DNA of 64,000 nucleotides from LMUY01 sp964244585. Its GTDB lineage: Bacteria; Pseudomonadota; Alphaproteobacteria; Acetobacterales; Acetobacteraceae. Made by a program: the position numbers and the translations under genes. Below the pieces are notes generated by a model. The model saw only the letters and a list, made by a program, of their open reading frames with translations, had not been told where the DNA came from and ran no database searches. Shown here one piece after another: positions 57,548-64,000 of this stretch; positions within the stretch are counted from its first letter, which is position 1, and each line of letters starts with the position of its first letter. The stretch lies in the NCBI GenBank assembly GCA_964244585.1, contig CAXTJM010000009.1, forward strand, positions 89,660 to 153,659, read 5' to 3'.

Positions 57548-58789
57548 TTACACGGCGAGCGTCGGAACGGGCCGCGTAGCGTCATCGTTGGCCTGGAGGA
57601 AAATCTCCACCGCATCGCCCAGGATCTGGCAGCAGACGGCCAGGTCCTCCTCCTTCGTGTCCTCGGCCCAATGATGGCTGATCCCGCCGATGCTGGGGGA
57701 GAACAGCATGGCGGACGGCATCACCTGCGCCAGCACCTGCGCATCGTGCCCGGCCCCGCTGGGCAGGTGCTGCCACGCTCCCGATGCGTGGCGCTCGGCA
57801 GCCTTGTCCAGCGCGGACATGATGGCGGGGTCGCATAGGGCGGGGATGGACCGGCGGACCACCTGCACCTCCGTCATGCAGCGCTCGCGCCGGTTACTCT
57901 CCTGCACCAGGGCGCGCAGGCACGCCTCCAGCTTCTCCAGCGTGGCCCACTCCACGTCCCGGAACTGGAACAGCACCTCCGCCCGTCCGGGAATGATGGA
58001 GGGCGCGCCGGGCGTCAGCACGATCTGGCCGGTGGTCCAGACGGTGCGTTCGCCGCAGGCCAGCGGAAACATCCGGTCGACCGCCGCCAGCAGCCGCACC
58101 GCCGTCAGCCCGGCATCCTTGCGCTCCGCCATGGTGGTGCCGCCGGCGTGGTCCTGCTGCCCCGTGATCACCAGGCGGAACTGCCAGATCGCGACGATGC
58201 CGGTCACCACGGCGGCCTGGTGCCCGGCCTGCTCGAGCTTGGTGCCCTGCTCGATATGCAACTCGACGTAGCCCTTGTGCCGACCAGGCTCCACCGTCAG
58301 CCGCGGCAGCCCGGCCAGCCCGGCTGCCGCCAAGGCGTCCCGCAGGAGGGAGCCGTCGTTGCGGCTGCGGGCACGGTCCATCTCCTGCTCCGTCAGGTCC
58401 CCGATGAAGGAGCGGCTGCCCAGGAAGCCGCCTTCGAAATGCCCTTCCTCGTCCGCGAAGGCGCAGACATCCACCGGAAGGCCGGCACGGGCCAGCGCCA
58501 GGGCCGACACCACGCCCAGCGCGCCGTCCAGCCAGCCAGCCTGGTTCTGGCTCTCGATGTGGCTGCCTGCCAGCATGTGCGGCCCGGCGCCGGGATGGCG
58601 GCCGTAGACGTTGCCGATGCCGTCCATCGTCGGCGCCAAGCCCACTTCCTCCATCCGCGCCATCAGCCATCGCCGGGACTCCATATCCTGTGGCGAATAG
58701 GTCGGACGGTGCACCCCGGTCTTGTACGCGCCGATCCGACGCAGCTCGTTCAGGTCATGCAGGAAGCGGGTCGTGTCGATGCTGGCCAT
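57548..58789 (-). CDS. M20 family Zn amidohydrolase (N-carbamoyl-amino-acid / allantoate type)
   Basis: 413 residues. Metal and active-site regions: MLAGSHIESQNQAGWLDGAL, FADEEGHFEGGFLGSRSFIG, ELHIEQGTKLE, GQQDHAGGTTMAERKDAG and LPSGAGHDAQVLAQ. This is the HyuC/AllC group that cleaves carbamoyl or ureido groups. The usual SHLD-type position reads SHIES, a small departure. The substrate is undecided; no hydantoinase or allantoinase neighbour is present. Confidence 0.87.
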   Translation of the reverse strand: MASIDTTRFLHDLNELRRIGAYKTGVHRPTYSPQDMESRRWLMARMEEVGLAPTMDGIGNVYGRHPGAGPHMLAGSHIESQNQAGWLDGALGVVSALALARAGLPVDVCAFADEEGHFEGGFLGSRSFIGDLTEQEMDRARSRNDGSLLRDALAAAGLAGLPRLTVEPGRHKGYVELHIEQGTKLEQAGHQAAVVTGIVAIWQFRLVITGQQDHAGGTTMAERKDAGLTAVRLLAAVDRMFPLACGERTVWTTGQIVLTPGAPSIIPGRAEVLFQFRDVEWATLEKLEACLRALVQESNRRERCMTEVQVVRRSIPALCDPAIMSALDKAAERHASGAWQHLPSGAGHDAQVLAQVMPSAMLFSPSIGGISHHWAEDTKEEDLAVCCQILGDAVEIFLQANDDATRPVPTLAV

Positions 58790-58870
58790 TGCGGCACTCC
58801 GAGGCGAAAGCGCGATCCTGTCCCGGCCCGGCGGAGGAGGGAAGGGCGGATCGCGCTTGCGGCGCCTGGC

Positions 58871-59257
58871 TCAATCCGCCGCGATGTGGTCGTTGAAGAC
58901 GGTGAACTGCTGGACCTGGCAGTTGGTCACGCCCTTTGTCGCCACCGCCACGCCATTCGCAAGCCGCGCCGCGAGGTCCTGCACGCACTGGTCACGGTCG
59001 GTTTGAAACGAGGCGATCTCGTTCGGCTCGATCCTGCCCTTGCTGGTCACCAGGATGTCGCCCTTGTTGCTGACGGTCGCGTGCGCCTCCACCACGGCCT
59101 GGTCGGCGCGATTGCGCACGGTGATGTTGCGGAGCGTGTGGATCGGAGCCGGCGTCGCAGCAGGGGCTTGCGTCGGCCGCTCGGCCTGCAGCGGCGCCTG
59201 GGCGAACGCGGCGGCAGGCATGGCGAGCAGTAGCAGCGCGGCAATGGGTGAGCGCAT
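58871..59257 (-). CDS. Small secreted protein, unknown function
   Basis: 128 residues. A signal peptide (residues 1-20, ending AAFAQA), a short Pro/Ala linker, and a compact domain: HTLRNITVRNRADQAVVEAH, then SNKGDILVTSKGRIEPNEIA, with two Cys (DQCVQDL, TNCQVQQF). The beta-rich pattern resembles small periplasmic proteins, but no family is recognised. It lies downstream of uvrA on the same strand. Confidence 0.65.
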   Translation of the reverse strand: MRSPIAALLLLAMPAAAFAQAPLQAERPTQAPAATPAPIHTLRNITVRNRADQAVVEAHATVSNKGDILVTSKGRIEPNEIASFQTDRDQCVQDLAARLANGVAVATKGVTNCQVQQFTVFNDHIAAD

Positions 59258-59322
59258 GGCGTGGTCCTACTGTGGGGTTGCCATCCCTAACTTCCAGCTC
59301 CTGCACCGGTTGCCGCCAACGC

Positions 59323-62205
<2,883 letters not shown>

Positions 62206-62231
62206 CAAGCCTCCGAGGCGACGCAACCTGC

Positions 62232-62246
62232 GTTCCTGCCTTGTTC
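62232..62246. promoter_or_regulatory. Alphaproteobacterial LexA (SOS) box, with uvrA -10
   Basis: GTTC-CTGCCTT-GTTC is an exact GTTC-N7-GTTC, the direct-repeat LexA site of Alphaproteobacteria. It lies in the 186-base uvrA/ssb divergent region. On the minus strand a TATACT -10 box (62249-62254) sits 2 bases away, so the site would cover the uvrA transcription start. Control of ssb from the same site is possible but it is about 145 bases from that start. Confidence 0.8.
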
Positions 62247-62391
62247 CAAGTATATGGGCGTTTGCAGCGGTGCCGAAAGCCTCTGCGCGGCTGCGCAGGG
62301 ATGTTTGGCACGAACCGGCCGGCGCCCAAAGCCCTGGCGTGCGGGGTCGTCAGCGTGCAATTTAGCGCGTCATGATTTGGAGGAGGCTGGT

Positions 62392-62898
62392 ATGGCCGGC
62401 AGCGTCAACAAGGTCATCCTGGTCGGCAATATCGGCAAGGACCCGGAAATCCGTAGCACGCAGGCGGGCGGCAAGATCGCCAACCTGACGCTGGCCACCA
62501 GCGAGACCTGGAACGACAAGGCGTCCGGCGAGCGCAAGGAGAAGACCGAGTGGCACCGGGTGGTCGTGTTCAACGACCGGTTGGTGGACGTGGTCGAACG
62601 CTTCGTGAAGAAGGGCCGCAAGCTGTACGTCGAAGGCTCGCTGCAAACCCGTAAGTGGACGGACCAGTCGGGCCAGGAAAAATACACCACGGAAGTGGTG
62701 GTGGACCGGTTTCGCGGCGACATCACCCTGCTGGACAGCAACCGCGGTGGTGATGAAGGCGGCATGGGCAGTGGGGAGGGCGGCTATTCGCCGCGTCCGG
62801 CTGCCCGGCAGCCAGCCCGCAGCGGCAATGGAGGCGGTGGTGCCCCGTCCTGGGAGCCGAACCGGAGCGGCGATCTGGATGACGACATCCCGTTCTAG
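62392..62898 (+). CDS. ssb: Single-stranded DNA-binding protein
   Basis: 168 residues: OB-fold NKVILVGNIGKDPEIR, TSETWNDKASGERKEKTEWH, then RFVKKGRKLYVEGSLQTRKW. A Gly-rich linker follows, and the C-terminal tip DLDDDIPF recruits replication and repair partners. A strong SD (GGAGGAGG) precedes ATG 62392. Confidence 0.97.
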   Translation: MAGSVNKVILVGNIGKDPEIRSTQAGGKIANLTLATSETWNDKASGERKEKTEWHRVVVFNDRLVDVVERFVKKGRKLYVEGSLQTRKWTDQSGQEKYTTEVVVDRFRGDITLLDSNRGGDEGGMGSGEGGYSPRPAARQPARSGNGGGGAPSWEPNRSGDLDDDIPF

Positions 62899-62916
62899 GA
62901 CCCGCTGCCCGGCAAA

Positions 62917-63600
62917 TTGGCTAAGGCGTTGACGGCGGAGGAGCTGTCCGAACTCCTGCGCGACTGTCCGGTCCTCTACCACATGGCCGAGGCGGGCAGT
63001 TGGCCGTCGATCGAGCGGCACGGCCTGCTGAGCACCTCGGCCCTGCTCGACCTGTTTCATGTGGAGGGCGAGAGGCGTTCGGCCGTGGAAGCACGGCGGC
63101 GGCCCGGCAAGGTGGTGCTTTCGCATTTCCAGGCCGGTACGGCGGTGGTCCGGGACCAGAAGCCGATGGACGATGCAAGCCTGCGGCGCTGCCTGCGGGA
63201 TGGGCTGGAACCCCAGGGCTGGTATCGCCTGCTCAACGGCAAGGTGTTCTTTTGGCTGACCCGCACGCGCTTGCTACGTCTGCTGACCGCACGGCCCTAT
63301 CGCGCCGACCTGCATGACGTGCTGGAGTTGGACGCGGCGGCGTTGGTTCGGGCGTATGCCCCTCATATCACGCTGTCCGCCATCAATAGCGGGTTCACCC
63401 GGCGGCATGCCGTCGCCCGTGGCCACGGCACGTTCCAATCCATCGCGGCCTATCCCTATGCAGCCTGGCGGGAGAAACGTCCAAGGGGCGAGCGTGTCGT
63501 GGAGTTAGCGGTTACTGGCGGCATCCCCGATGTTGCGCGCTTCATTCGCCGGGTCTCCCCGCTGCGTGGAGCAGACCTGCTGCCGACGCCGCCTGGATAG
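62917..63600 (+). CDS. DUF7002 family protein, possible ADP-ribosyltransferase-like fold
   Basis: 227 residues. VLYHMAEAGSWPSIERHGLL at 19-38, NGKVFFWLTRTRLLRLL at 107-123, then VLELDAAALV and ITLSAINSGFT match what I know as DUF7002, a family of unknown function. The pattern YH-x-x-x-x-x-x-x-x-x-I-x-x-x-GLL at the start, the central VFFWLT strand, and the end ERVVELAVTGGIPDVARFI (Glu196) resemble DarT-type ADP-ribosyltransferases in order and spacing; this is inference. The start TTG 62917 has no clear SD; TTG 62929 is possible. It lies 18 bases after ssb. Confidence 0.72.
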   Translation: MAKALTAEELSELLRDCPVLYHMAEAGSWPSIERHGLLSTSALLDLFHVEGERRSAVEARRRPGKVVLSHFQAGTAVVRDQKPMDDASLRRCLRDGLEPQGWYRLLNGKVFFWLTRTRLLRLLTARPYRADLHDVLELDAAALVRAYAPHITLSAINSGFTRRHAVARGHGTFQSIAAYPYAAWREKRPRGERVVELAVTGGIPDVARFIRRVSPLRGADLLPTPPG

Positions 63601-63675
63601 CCCTGTGGCGCCGGGGCTGCTAGGATCGTTGGTGACACGACCGCCATCGGCCTGCCCCTGTTTTAAGTTGCCAAC

Positions 63676-64000
63676 ATGAGTGAAACCACACCGCCCGTTC
63701 CCCCCGACCAGCCGGACCTGCATCCGGTGATGCTGGAGGAGGAGATGCGCCGCTCCTACCTCGACTACGCGATGTCGGTCATCGTCAGCCGGGCGCTGCC
63801 CGATGCGCGGGACGGGCTGAAGCCGGTGCACCGCCGCATCCTATACGCCATGCAGGAAAGCGGCTTCACCCACGACAAGCCGTACCGCAAGTCCGCCCGC
63901 ATCGTGGGCGAGGTGATGGGCAAGTACCACCCCCATGGCGACTCGGCGATCTACGACGCCATGGTCCGCATGGCGCAGCCGTTCAGCCTGCGCGTGCCGC
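63676..64000 (+). CDS. gyrA: DNA gyrase subunit A, N-terminal fragment
   Basis: The window ends after 108 codons. The frame starts MSETTPPVPPDQPDL and contains the GyrA start region YLDYAMSVIVSRALPDARDG, LKPVHRRILYAM and KSARIVGEVMGKYHPHGDSA with MVRMAQPFSLR. This is the quinolone-resistance region up to just before the catalytic Tyr. Positions 83 and 87 (E. coli numbering) read Ser and Tyr within GDSAIYD; E. coli has Ser and Asp there. Subunit A breaks and rejoins DNA during supercoiling. Confidence 0.95.
   Translation, partial: MSETTPPVPPDQPDLHPVMLEEEMRRSYLDYAMSVIVSRALPDARDGLKPVHRRILYAMQESGFTHDKPYRKSARIVGEVMGKYHPHGDSAIYDAMVRMAQPFSLRVP

Overview
The window is a GC-rich, gene-dense bacterial chromosome segment with almost no non-coding space. 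Its content points to an alphaproteobacterium of the order Rhodospirillales, most likely Acetobacteraceae. The main reasons are a fused transaldolase/glucose-6-phosphate isomerase inside a complete pentose-phosphate operon (an arrangement known from acetic acid bacteria), the rpsF-rpsR-rplI-dnaB-alr-radA-cvpA-purF order, dapF-mtaB-ftsY, divergent uvrA/ssb with a GTTC-N7-GTTC SOS box, and ssb close to gyrA. No rRNA, tRNA, CRISPR array, transposase or prophage was seen. The assignment is inference from gene content; no database search was run.

Layout. 1-417 is the 3' end of a GDSL/SGNH esterase. 463-11516 (minus) is one operon: tkt, tal-pgi, gnd, zwf, two HAD phosphatases, pgl, rpiA, gntK. It covers the oxidative and non-oxidative pentose-phosphate pathway plus gluconate entry. 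11721-14706 (plus) is a three-gene signalling operon: CHASE3 histidine kinase, stand-alone receiver, and receiver-HisKA_2 kinase. 14707-16247 holds a methyltransferase and an inverted relic of its N-terminal motif. 16287-20749 holds two flavoproteins with overlapping divergent start codons, Tam and a dihydroorotase. 21228-24574 is yfgM-like/bamB/der. 24687-27061 holds a DUF5872-like protein, an MFS transporter and a DUF29 protein.

27039-43504 is the ribosomal protein/replication/purine backbone (rpsF, rpsR, rplI, dnaB, alr, radA, cvpA, purF, SDR). It is interrupted by cfa, a quinone-reductase-like MDR gene, mlaEF, and a block of opposite-strand opgGH beside a DUF3830 gene. 44214-49599 holds fabD, a class II amidotransferase and pheST. 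49600-50713 holds an extragenic palindromic repeat, a secreted protein and rplT/rpmI without infC. 50880-54629 is dapF, a secreted Pro-rich protein, mtaB and ftsY, mostly joined by start/stop overlaps. 54624-57245 is an overlapping run: NUDIX, secreted protein, LrgA, LrgB, DUF2161. 57548-64000 holds an M20 amidohydrolase, a secreted protein, uvrA, ssb, a DUF7002 protein and the start of gyrA.

The best candidates for something undescribed are these. (1) The DUF7002 protein between SOS-associated ssb and gyrA has motifs that look to me like a distant DarT-type ADP-ribosyltransferase. (2) A tandem pair of HAD phosphatases sits inside the pentose-phosphate operon and may serve metabolite repair. 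(3) The three-protein phosphorelay has no DNA-binding output and diverges from the pentose-phosphate operon across a shared intergenic region that contains a perfect inverted repeat.
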